A stretch of DNA of 64,000 nucleotides, taken from positions 248,001 through 312,000 of the forward strand of contig NZ_CP015208.1 in NCBI RefSeq assembly GCF_001854225.1, in the 5' to 3' direction. Both the position numbers and the translations under genes were made by a program. The stretch is from Candidatus Rhodoluna planktonica (GTDB taxonomy: Bacteria > Actinomycetota > Actinomycetes > Actinomycetales > Microbacteriaceae). Positions 45,426-52,466 of this stretch are shown here, in pieces (the first letter of the stretch is position 1; each line of letters opens with the position of its first letter). The notes beneath the pieces were generated by a model. It saw nothing but the letters and a program-made list of their open reading frames with translations, made no database searches and was not told where the DNA came from.

Positions 45426-46100
45426 TTAGTTAAAGGCGCTCGCCGCAAGTTCGGCCTGGTCGCCCTCGATCGCCGCAACTATTTTTGAAACAACCGATTG
45501 TGCTGTCATTCCGGTTGGCATCGGCGGTGCTTGACCTTCGACTGGTCTTGTAGCCAAACCGGTTTCGGTGTGCCCCGGTCTCAGATCTATGAATCGAACG
45601 CCATTCTTGCGCTCCTGTTTGGCCATGGCGCGAAGGTAGCTGCTGAGCGCCGATTTACTTGCCGAGTAAATGGCCATTCCAGGCATTGGTAGCTCGGCAA
45701 CAACTCCGCTGATTGCCGCAACAAAGGGTTTCTTTTCTGGGGTAGCGCTGCGGCGCAGCAACGGCAACATTTGTTGAAAAAAGTTGATTGGTCCCAAGGC
45801 GTTGATCTTGAAAACTTTATCCAGGGTTGGCGAGCTTGCAAGTTCGCCGAAGGTCACAACTCCGGACGCGTTGATAATGCCATCCAGGCCTTCGAGTGAG
45901 TCATTGAGATAGTTGGCCAAGACTTCAATTGATTCATCCGACCTCAAATCAAGAAGCAGTCGCAGCGATGCCTCACTTGGAATGTTCGCGGCTGACTCGA
46001 CTGTGGTCGCGGTGGCCAAAATCTCGTGGCCTGCGGCTCGAAGCTGTCTAACCAACTCACCGCCCAAAACACCAGAGCCACCTACAACCAAGATTTTCAT
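45426..46100 (-). CDS. Short-chain dehydrogenase/reductase
   Basis: The 224-residue SDR has the cofactor motif VVGGSGVLGGELVRQL, NASGVV, and the catalytic YSASKSAL. The substrate is unknown. ATG at 46100 is the natural start, with GAAAGG six bases upstream; the frame is open further but without a ribosome site. It ends 20 bases from the convergent galM stop. Confidence 0.88.
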   Translation of the reverse strand: MKILVVGGSGVLGGELVRQLRAAGHEILATATTVESAANIPSEASLRLLLDLRSDESIEVLANYLNDSLEGLDGIINASGVVTFGELASSPTLDKVFKINALGPINFFQQMLPLLRRSATPEKKPFVAAISGVVAELPMPGMAIYSASKSALSSYLRAMAKQERKNGVRFIDLRPGHTETGLATRPVEGQAPPMPTGMTAQSVVSKIVAAIEGDQAELAASAFN

Positions 46101-46169
46101 GCTCGACCTTTCCAACCTGACCCAACCTTCGTGGGGCAATTTTTATGCCCAATCCAGGGCAGGCATTTG

Positions 46170-46229
46170 TTTACCAATTGTTTACTTTTTGTCTATAAAG
46201 TGAACAGCGTTCAAACTAGGTTTCCCTAG
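46170..46229 (+). promoter_or_regulatory. pit promoter with two palindromes
   Basis: TTTACC (46170-46175) and TATAAA (46194-46199) with an 18-base spacer form a good promoter, starting near 46206. At the predicted start is the interrupted palindrome TGAAC-AGC-GTTCA (46201-46213), and then CTAGG-TTTC-CCTAG (46216-46229), a hairpin in the 5' UTR. Confidence 0.55.
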
Positions 46230-46260
46230 TGCCAATTATTTAGACATCTGAAAGGGTCCC

Positions 46261-47481
46261 ATGGATCCGATTTTCGTAGTGGTGCTGGTGGTTAGTCTGG
46301 CCCTGTTTTTCGATTTCACCAACGGTTTTCACGACACCGCCAACTCGAGCGCAACAGCAATCGCAACCGGCGCCTTGAAGCCGCGCGTGGCTGTTGCGAT
46401 CGCCGCGGTCATGAATCTTATTGGCGCATTTTTATCAACCGCCGTAGCTAAAACAATTTCGGTCAGCCTCATTAACGAGGATGTCAGCTTGGGTGCCGAA
46501 ATGGTATTTGCCGGTTTGACCGGCGCCATTCTCTGGAACCTCACCACCTGGTTCCTTGGTTTGCCATCATCCTCGTCGCACGCACTATTTGGTGGCCTAA
46601 TCGGAGCAGCGATTGCCTACGCCGGCGTTGCAGCAGTGAACGCACCTAAGGTTATTGAGAAAGTGCTCATCCCCGCCCTAGCTGCACCTGTGATTGCCGG
46701 GCTTTCGGCATTCTTGGCCACTCGACTGGCCTACTGGCTCACCGCGCGCAGTCAAGAGCAACGTCGTAAATCAGGCATTGGAACCGGTCGTGCCAATTTC
46801 AGAATTGGTCAGATTTTCACCTCGTCGCTGGTTGCTCTATCGCACGGCACCAACGATGCGCAAAAAACTATGGGTGTAATCACACTGGTTTTGGTTGCCT
46901 CCGGTCTGCAAGAAGATGGAAACCACGTTGAGTGGTGGGTAATCGTCTCAGCAGCGCTAGCAATTGCGATCGGCACCTACTCGGGCGGTTGGCGCATCAT
47001 CAAGACAATGGGCACCGGGCTTGCTGAAATTAAGCCAGCCCAAGGTTTGGCTGCAGAAACTGCGACCGGTGTCACAATTTTGGCATCGAGCAATCTTGGC
47101 TTCGCTCTATCTACCACTCAGGTGGCATCCGGTTCGGTAATCGGTGCCGGCCTTGGTCGCAAAGGCGGTGCTATTCGTTGGAACAAAGCTGGCCACATCG
47201 TGACCGGATGGTTGTTTACGTTGCCAGCCGCTGGAGTCGTTGGTGCCATTTCGGCATACATCACTATGGCTGGGCCATTCGGAGTTCTAATTGACGGAAT
47301 TTTGACCTTGGCGCTGATTGTGACCATTTTCCAGATGTCTCGCAAGTCCAAGATCGGCCACCACAACGTGCTCAGCGAGGTGGAAGAGGCCAGCGAGCTG
47401 GTTGCATCACCGCGTCAGGTTCGTGCCGCTGCCAAGAAGGCAGCGCTCGCCGCAAAAAAGGCTAAGAAGGGTAAGAAGTAA
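46261..47481 (+). CDS. pit: Inorganic phosphate transporter, PiT family
   Basis: The 406-residue membrane protein carries the two PiT motifs FTNGFHDTANSSATAIATGA and LSHGTNDAQKTMGV, plus about ten helices, and ends in a Lys/Ala-rich tail. It imports phosphate with protons. The ATG follows GAAAGGG. Its stop overlaps the next small membrane gene by one base. Confidence 0.95.
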   Translation: MDPIFVVVLVVSLALFFDFTNGFHDTANSSATAIATGALKPRVAVAIAAVMNLIGAFLSTAVAKTISVSLINEDVSLGAEMVFAGLTGAILWNLTTWFLGLPSSSSHALFGGLIGAAIAYAGVAAVNAPKVIEKVLIPALAAPVIAGLSAFLATRLAYWLTARSQEQRRKSGIGTGRANFRIGQIFTSSLVALSHGTNDAQKTMGVITLVLVASGLQEDGNHVEWWVIVSAALAIAIGTYSGGWRIIKTMGTGLAEIKPAQGLAAETATGVTILASSNLGFALSTTQVASGSVIGAGLGRKGGAIRWNKAGHIVTGWLFTLPAAGVVGAISAYITMAGPFGVLIDGILTLALIVTIFQMSRKSKIGHHNVLSEVEEASELVASPRQVRAAAKKAALAAKKAKKGKK

Positions 47482-47747
47482 TGGAAATCAACTGGTCAAG
47501 TTTTGCTCTGGTTGCCGGAGCATCAGTAACTTTCACCCTGGTAATCGTAGGTTTTTTCTCGCTGGGCATGCGCTTGCTGACTAACGCTCAACACGCTGCT
47601 CCCGCTGCAAAAAAAGGCAAAGCCGCAGCTGTTCGAGTTGAAGCCTTCAATCGCACCTTTGCGTATTTCTTTTTCGCACTTTGCGCTGGCGCGCTGCTCT
47701 ACGGCATCTACTTAGTGGTTCCTTATTTCCACCTAGCCGATAAATAG
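47481..47747 (+). CDS. Small membrane protein coupled to pit
   Basis: The 88-residue protein has two membrane helices, FALVAGASVTFTLVIVGFF and YFFFALCAGALLYGIYLVV, joined by a Lys/Ala-rich loop like the pit tail. I do not recognise a named family. The one-base overlap with pit shows translational coupling, so it may be an accessory subunit of the transporter. Confidence 0.8.
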   Translation: MEINWSSFALVAGASVTFTLVIVGFFSLGMRLLTNAQHAAPAAKKGKAAAVRVEAFNRTFAYFFFALCAGALLYGIYLVVPYFHLADK

Positions 47748-47769
47748 TTTTAGGTAGTTTCACCCGCCA

Positions 47770-47804
47770 CGAATGGTGTCCCGATAGGGGCGCCATTCGT
47801 TTTA
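47770..47804 (+). terminator. Terminator after pit operon
   Basis: A continuous stem (47770-47782 with 47787-47799) closed by GATA is followed by a T-rich end. It separates pit from the leader of the next operon. Confidence 0.88.
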
Positions 47805-47819
47805 TTACGCAACATTACG

Positions 47820-48038
47820 TATGCTGTTTTAGTCGGCGATGAGGCCAAGGTAGCCTTGTCTCATCACGGCATCGGCCTTTGGCCATTCGATGTGGTGGGT
47901 AAGACGAGAAAGGGAAGCCATGTTCACTATGCAAATGCGCATGATGAGCATGATGCAGGAGAGCATCGGCTAGTCGTCAGTTAATCTGACTCGAGCTCTC
48001 CGTAACACCCAACCGCCCCACCAATCGAAAGTACTCGT
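47820..48038 (+). promoter_or_regulatory. Structured leader of ABC-metY cluster
   Basis: TATGCT at 47820-47825 is a possible -10, with RNA starting near 47832. The leader has a hairpin (GATGAG 47838-47843 with CTCATC 47860-47865, plus an inner CAAGG/CCTTG pair), then a Met-rich short ORF. GGAGAGC (47958-47964, inside the ORF) pairs with GCTCTCC (47995-48001) around an inner GTCAG/CTGAC hairpin. TGGTGGG (47893-47899) pairs with CCCACCA (48017-48023), just before the next gene. There is no T-run, so an intrinsic terminator is not apparent. It matches no SAM riboswitch I know. Confidence 0.55.
47920..47973 (+). CDS. Methionine-rich leader peptide
   Basis: The 17-residue ORF reads MFTMQMRMMSMMQESIG, with seven methionines, six of them after the start and two Met-Met pairs. 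AAAGGG with a five-base spacer gives a strong start. It lies 65 bases ahead of the ABC transporter gene and its 3' codons are part of a helix. The make-up is that of an attenuation peptide sensing methionine, upstream of a cluster ending in metY. No homologue was compared. Confidence 0.6.
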   Translation: MFTMQMRMMSMMQESIG

Positions 48039-48818
48039 ATGTCAATCTCAGCAGCGCTTAGCAGCAAAAACTTCTCGGTATTACCGGCTGAAGTTGTGCT
48101 TGAAAATGTCAGCAAAACATTTGGCCGTGGAAACCGCGCCGTCAATGTTCTGGCCGACATTACACTAACCGTGGCCAAGGGTGAGATCGTTGTTTTGCTT
48201 GGCCCAAGCGGTTGTGGAAAATCTACTCTGCTAAGACTTATTGCCGGCTTAGAAACTAAAACTTCTGGGCAGGTTAAAGTCGATGGTCACGAAGTCACCG
48301 GCATTGATGCACGCACCAGCGTTGTTTTTCAAGAGCCTCGACTATTGCCTTGGCGTTCAATTCGCAAAAACATCGAATTGGGCACCCGAGGCGAAGATCA
48401 TTCGGCAGAAATAGATGCGTTGATTAGCGCGGTAGGTCTTGCGGGGTTTGAAAATCATTTGCCTCGCCAGGTCTCCGGCGGCATGGCTCAACGAGCCGCT
48501 CTAGCCAGAGCACTGAGCGGGTTCCCCGGCGTGCTATTGCTAGATGAGCCGTTTGCTGCGCTCGATGCCCTGACTCGTTTACAAATGCAAGATTTACTGC
48601 TCGAGGTAGCGGCTGCCGCTGGCTCAACAGTAATTCTGGTCACCCACGATATTGATGAAGCCCTGCACCTGGCAGATCGAGTAGTAGTCCTTGGCGAACG
48701 CGGATCCGGCATTGCAGAAATCGTTGAAGTGAATCAAGCCCGGCCGCGCGATCGCAGCCACCCAGCTTTGGCGCCGCTCAGAACTGAGTTGCTGTCCAGA
48801 TTTGGCATTCATCCATAA
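48039..48818 (+). CDS. ABC transporter ATP-binding protein, SsuB/TauB-like
   Basis: The 259-residue ATPase has Walker A LGPSGCGKSTLLRL, the Q-loop VVFQEPRLLPWRS, signature VSGGMAQRAALARAL, Walker B LLLDEPFAALD, and the H-loop THDIDEAL. The Q-loop style matches sulfonate/nitrate/taurine importers. The ribosome site is weak (GAAAG), in line with control through the structured leader. The lipoprotein gene follows after 15 bases. Confidence 0.92.
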   Translation: MSISAALSSKNFSVLPAEVVLENVSKTFGRGNRAVNVLADITLTVAKGEIVVLLGPSGCGKSTLLRLIAGLETKTSGQVKVDGHEVTGIDARTSVVFQEPRLLPWRSIRKNIELGTRGEDHSAEIDALISAVGLAGFENHLPRQVSGGMAQRAALARALSGFPGVLLLDEPFAALDALTRLQMQDLLLEVAAAAGSTVILVTHDIDEALHLADRVVVLGERGSGIAEIVEVNQARPRDRSHPALAPLRTELLSRFGIHP

Positions 48819-48833
48819 CCAAAAGAGAGAACA

Positions 48834-49850
48834 ATGAACAAGCTTTTCAAAAAAATTGCAGCCGTAGTCGTGGCCGCTTCCACCGCGGTAGTCGGTTTGA
48901 CCGGCTGCGTAGCCGGCGAGGGTTCAGCGGCCAGCGCCGAAAACGGCGAGGCGCTGTCTGTAATCAAGCTCGACTATGCCTACTGGAACCCGCTAAGCCT
49001 GGTGATTAAAGACCAGGGTTGGGCAGAAGAAGAATTTGCCAAACAGGGTGCAACCGTCGAGTGGGTACTTTCGGCCGGAAGTTCGAAAGCCCTAGAAAAC
49101 CTGAATGCAGAGGCAATTGATGTTGCATCAAGCGCCGGTTCGGCAGCATTTGCCGCTCGCGCGAATGGTGCAACTCTAAAAACGATTGGCGTTTTCAGTC
49201 AGCCAAACTGGGCGACCACTGTGGTACCTAAAGGCAGCGACATTACCTCGGTTGCCGCTCTGAAAGGCAAGAAAATTGCCGCCGCCTCCGGCACAGACCC
49301 ATATTTCTTCTTGCTGCGCTCGCTAAGTGACGCGGGGCTTTCAACCGCGGATGTTGAAATCGTGAACCTAATTCACGCCGATGGTCAAAAGGCGCTTGAA
49401 TCTGGCGATGTCGATGCTTGGGCAGGTCTAGATCCGCTGACCGCAACTTCAGAGCGCACCGCCGGATCAGTCATCCTTTCGTCAAAGCCTGAGTACAACA
49501 GCTGGGGAGTGCTTAGCGTGAACGAGAAATTCCTAGCGGCACACGCTGCCGAGCTCGAGATTGTGCTTTCGCTCTACGAAAAGGCACGAACTTGGATTGC
49601 CGAAAACCAAGATGCTGCCGTGGCAATTTTGGCTCGCGACGCATCATTGGATGAGGGCGACGCTCGCAAGGTCTTGCTAGAGCGCACCAAGGTTGACGTC
49701 TCGATCATCCCCGGTGCCGAGCAGAAGTCGGTACTTGAGGCAATCACTCCGGTGCTTGTGGCCGAAGGAAAAATCAAATCTCAAGAAGCTGCAGACAATG
49801 CGTTGGCTTCAATTTACGACACTGCAATTGCCGAGAAGGTAGCTAAGTAA
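48834..49850 (+). CDS. Substrate-binding lipoprotein, SsuA/NMT1-like
   Basis: The 338-residue protein has a signal helix with lipobox LTGC (Cys25) and the two-lobe binding fold of the sulfonate/NMT1 group: DYAYWNPLSLVIKDQGWAEE, SAGSSKALENLNAEAIDVAS and ALKGKKIAAASGTDPYFFLL. It captures the substrate at the cell surface for the ABC importer. A sulfur compound is likely from the neighbouring metY and Met-rich leader, but the ligand is not certain. Confidence 0.88.
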   Translation: MNKLFKKIAAVVVAASTAVVGLTGCVAGEGSAASAENGEALSVIKLDYAYWNPLSLVIKDQGWAEEEFAKQGATVEWVLSAGSSKALENLNAEAIDVASSAGSAAFAARANGATLKTIGVFSQPNWATTVVPKGSDITSVAALKGKKIAAASGTDPYFFLLRSLSDAGLSTADVEIVNLIHADGQKALESGDVDAWAGLDPLTATSERTAGSVILSSKPEYNSWGVLSVNEKFLAAHAAELEIVLSLYEKARTWIAENQDAAVAILARDASLDEGDARKVLLERTKVDVSIIPGAEQKSVLEAITPVLVAEGKIKSQEAADNALASIYDTAIAEKVAK

Positions 49851-49852
49851 AA

Positions 49853-50656
49853 ATGTCTGACACAAGAAGCGGCAGCACCGCAATCAAGAACTCCGGCAAC
49901 AAGACCGTGCGCAAACTACGTAATCTTGGCCTGGGTTTGGTGCTGCCGATTCTTGTGCTTGTAATCTGGCAAACGCTATCAACCAACGGTAGTTTCAGCC
50001 CCACCCAGTTGCCGCAACCGGGCGACATTGTGCTCGCTGCGGTAGAACTTATCAACCGCGGCACACTATTGGGCCACGTTGCAATCAGTGCTCAACGCGT
50101 GCTCATCGGTTTCTTAATCGGTGCCCTTCTGGGTATTTTTCTCGGTTCTATCGTGGGCCTGTCCAAAATCGCTGGTCGCCTGCTTTACCCTACCGTGGGC
50201 GCGCTGCGCGCGGTGCCATCGCTGGCTTGGGTTCCACTCTTGCTAATTTGGATGGGCATCTATGAAGAGCCCAAAATCACGCTGATTGCAATCGGTGCGT
50301 TCTTCCCGGTTTTCACCACGGTTGCCTCTGGATTCAAAGCTGTTGATCGTAATTTGATCGAAGTTGGTCGCAGCTACGGCCTGCGCGGGGCTCAGCTAGT
50401 CACCCAGATTCTGCTGCCGGCAGCTTCACCAACGATTTTTTCGGGTATTCGTTTAGGTTTGGCGCAGGCGTGGTTGTTCTTAGTTGCTGCCGAACTGATT
50501 GCCAGTTCGAAAGGCTTGGGCTTTTTATTGCTGGACAGTCAAAATACGGCCCGCACCGACATCCTGTTTTTGTCGATTATTTTGTTGGCAATTCTCGGCA
50601 AGACCAGCGACTGGTTGGTCGGCTTGCTTGAGAAGCGGGTTTTGCGCTGGGTTTAG
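49853..50656 (+). CDS. ABC transporter permease, SsuC-like
   Basis: The 267-residue permease has six membrane helices and the EAA-loop motif EVGRSYGLRGAQLVTQILLPAA, which docks the ATPase. The central GAFFPVFTTVASGFKAVDRN matches SsuC/TauC. It starts two bases after the binding-protein stop, completing an importer with the two previous genes. Confidence 0.9.
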   Translation: MSDTRSGSTAIKNSGNKTVRKLRNLGLGLVLPILVLVIWQTLSTNGSFSPTQLPQPGDIVLAAVELINRGTLLGHVAISAQRVLIGFLIGALLGIFLGSIVGLSKIAGRLLYPTVGALRAVPSLAWVPLLLIWMGIYEEPKITLIAIGAFFPVFTTVASGFKAVDRNLIEVGRSYGLRGAQLVTQILLPAASPTIFSGIRLGLAQAWLFLVAAELIASSKGLGFLLLDSQNTARTDILFLSIILLAILGKTSDWLVGLLEKRVLRWV

Positions 50657-50685
50657 TCCTCGTTGAAAGCGGGTTTAATAGTCAA

Positions 50686-51993
50686 ATGAGTGAAAAGTCA
50701 AAAGAGCACCAGTTTGGTTTTAAGACCAGGTCGCTGCACGCTGGAGCCGTTCCCGACGCCGCCACTGGGGCTCGCGCTGTGCCGATCTACCAGACCACAT
50801 CCTTCGTTTTTGAAGACACCAAGGATGCCGCGAATCTTTTCGCTCTGCAAAAGTACGGCAACATTTACAGCCGCATCGGAAACCCCACCGTGGCAAGTTT
50901 TGAAGAGCGAATTGCCAGCCTTGAAGGCGGACTCGGCGCGGTTGCAACTGCCAGCGGTCAAGCCGCTGAATTCATCACTTTTGCTGCCCTAACGCAAGCC
51001 GGCGATCACATTGTCTCTTCGTCTCGGCTATACGGCGGAACAGTAACTCAGCTTGACGTCACCATGCGTCGCTTTGGGGTTGATACGACTTTTGTAACAG
51101 GAAACTCAGCCGAAGACTATGAAGCGGCAATTCAAGAAAACACCAAACTCATTTTTGTCGAAGTGGTTTCCAACCCTTCCAGCAACGTTGCAGATTTGCA
51201 GGCCATCGCTGATGTTGCGCACAAAAACGGTATTCCGCTAATCGTCGACGCCACCACAGTCACGCCATACCTCTGCCGACCTATCGAACACGGGGCCGAC
51301 ATCGTTATTCACTCAGCAACGAAGTTTTTGGGTGGCCACGGAACAACTCTTGGTGGAGTCGTGGTCGACTCCGGCAACTTCCACTGGGACAATGGCAAAT
51401 TCCCAACCCTGGTAGACCCGGTTCCGGCTTACGGAGATTTGCAGTGGTGGGGAAACTTTGGTGAATACGGGTTCCTGACCAAGTTGCGCACCGAACAATT
51501 GCGCGACATCGGTCCGGCACTCGCTCCGCACAGCGCCTTTTTGCTCTTGCTTGGTGTCGAGACTCTGTCGCAACGCATGAAAGATCATGTGACCAACGCC
51601 AAAGCTGTAGCCGAGTGGCTCGATTCGGACAAGCGAATTTCATGGGTAAAATACGCCGGTCTGGAATCGCATCCCGACCACGCATTGGCGAAGAAATACA
51701 CCCCAGAAGGTCCGGGCGCCGTGTTTTCGTTTGGCGTTGAAGGCGGCCGCAAAACTGGCGAGCGTTTCATCAACAGCGTTCAGCTGCTAAGCCACCTGGC
51801 TAACATCGGCGACGCTAAGACCTTGGTCATCCACCCGGCATCTACTACACATCAGCAGCTCAACACCGAGCAACTCGCTGCGGCCGGTGTGCCAGAAGAT
51901 TTGGTGCGAATCAGCGTCGGCATCGAAGATGTCGAAGACATCATTTGGGATCTTGACCAAGCACTGACCAAGGCAACGGGGGTTTCCCGATGA
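50686..51993 (+). CDS. metY: O-acetylhomoserine sulfhydrylase
   Basis: The 435-residue PLP enzyme of the Cys/Met metabolism family makes homocysteine from O-acetylhomoserine and sulfide. It has TRSLHAGAVPDAATGARAVP, GGLGAVATASGQAA, and SATKFLGGHGTT with Lys213, in the extended form typical of MetY. No ribosome site is seen; TTTAAT lies six bases upstream of the ATG, so it may have its own start as well as the operon transcript. The next gene overlaps it by four bases. Confidence 0.93.
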   Translation: MSEKSKEHQFGFKTRSLHAGAVPDAATGARAVPIYQTTSFVFEDTKDAANLFALQKYGNIYSRIGNPTVASFEERIASLEGGLGAVATASGQAAEFITFAALTQAGDHIVSSSRLYGGTVTQLDVTMRRFGVDTTFVTGNSAEDYEAAIQENTKLIFVEVVSNPSSNVADLQAIADVAHKNGIPLIVDATTVTPYLCRPIEHGADIVIHSATKFLGGHGTTLGGVVVDSGNFHWDNGKFPTLVDPVPAYGDLQWWGNFGEYGFLTKLRTEQLRDIGPALAPHSAFLLLLGVETLSQRMKDHVTNAKAVAEWLDSDKRISWVKYAGLESHPDHALAKKYTPEGPGAVFSFGVEGGRKTGERFINSVQLLSHLANIGDAKTLVIHPASTTHQQLNTEQLAAAGVPEDLVRISVGIEDVEDIIWDLDQALTKATGVSR

Positions 51994-52466
51994 GTTGGGT
52001 CGAACCAAACGCACGTGAACGCCTGCGCATTTTGCAGGATTCGAAAGTTATTGCAATCGTTGGTGCTTCAAATAACCGGGCCAGGGCCTCATACTTTGTG
52101 GCAAGTTACCTCAAGGGCTTCGAGAACTATCGCGTTTATTTTGTGAATCCAATGATTGACGAATTACTCGGTGATCCGGTTTACAAATCATTGGCCGATT
52201 TACCTGAAAAACCAGATATCGTCGATGTCTTCCGCAAACCCAGTGATACTCCGGCTGTCTTTGCCGAGGCCGCTGCGGCGGGAGCGAAAACCGTTTGGTT
52301 GCAGCTTGGTATTTTCAACGAAGAGGTCGGCGAGTTGGGCCAAAAAGCTGGCATCAACGTGGTGATGAATCGCTGCATCAAAATTGAGCACGCTCGATTC
52401 CACGGTGGTCTCCACCTAGCTGGTTTCAACACCGGAGTAATTTCTTCAAAGAGGCAGGCAATCTAA
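51990..52466 (+). CDS. CoA-binding protein (YccU-like)
   Basis: The 158-residue protein has the CoA-binding Rossmann fold: VIAIVGASNNRARASYFVASYL, then FVNPMIDELLGDPVYKSLADLP, DVFRKPSDTPAVFAEAAAAGAKTVWLQ and VMNRCIKIEHAR. The role is not established. It overlaps metY (ATGA) and is itself overlapped by the thioredoxin-NHL gene, so the three genes are translationally coupled. Confidence 0.9.
   Translation: MSWVEPNARERLRILQDSKVIAIVGASNNRARASYFVASYLKGFENYRVYFVNPMIDELLGDPVYKSLADLPEKPDIVDVFRKPSDTPAVFAEAAAAGAKTVWLQLGIFNEEVGELGQKAGINVVMNRCIKIEHARFHGGLHLAGFNTGVISSKRQAI

Noticed and set aside
46201-46213. LexA (SOS) box at pit
   Set aside because: The actinobacterial LexA box has a four-base gap between GAAC and GTTC; here it is three.
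47820-48038. SAM riboswitch upstream of the ABC-metY cluster
   Set aside because: The conserved cores of SAM-I and SAM-IV classes that I know are not present; the short ORF and its helices explain the leader better.
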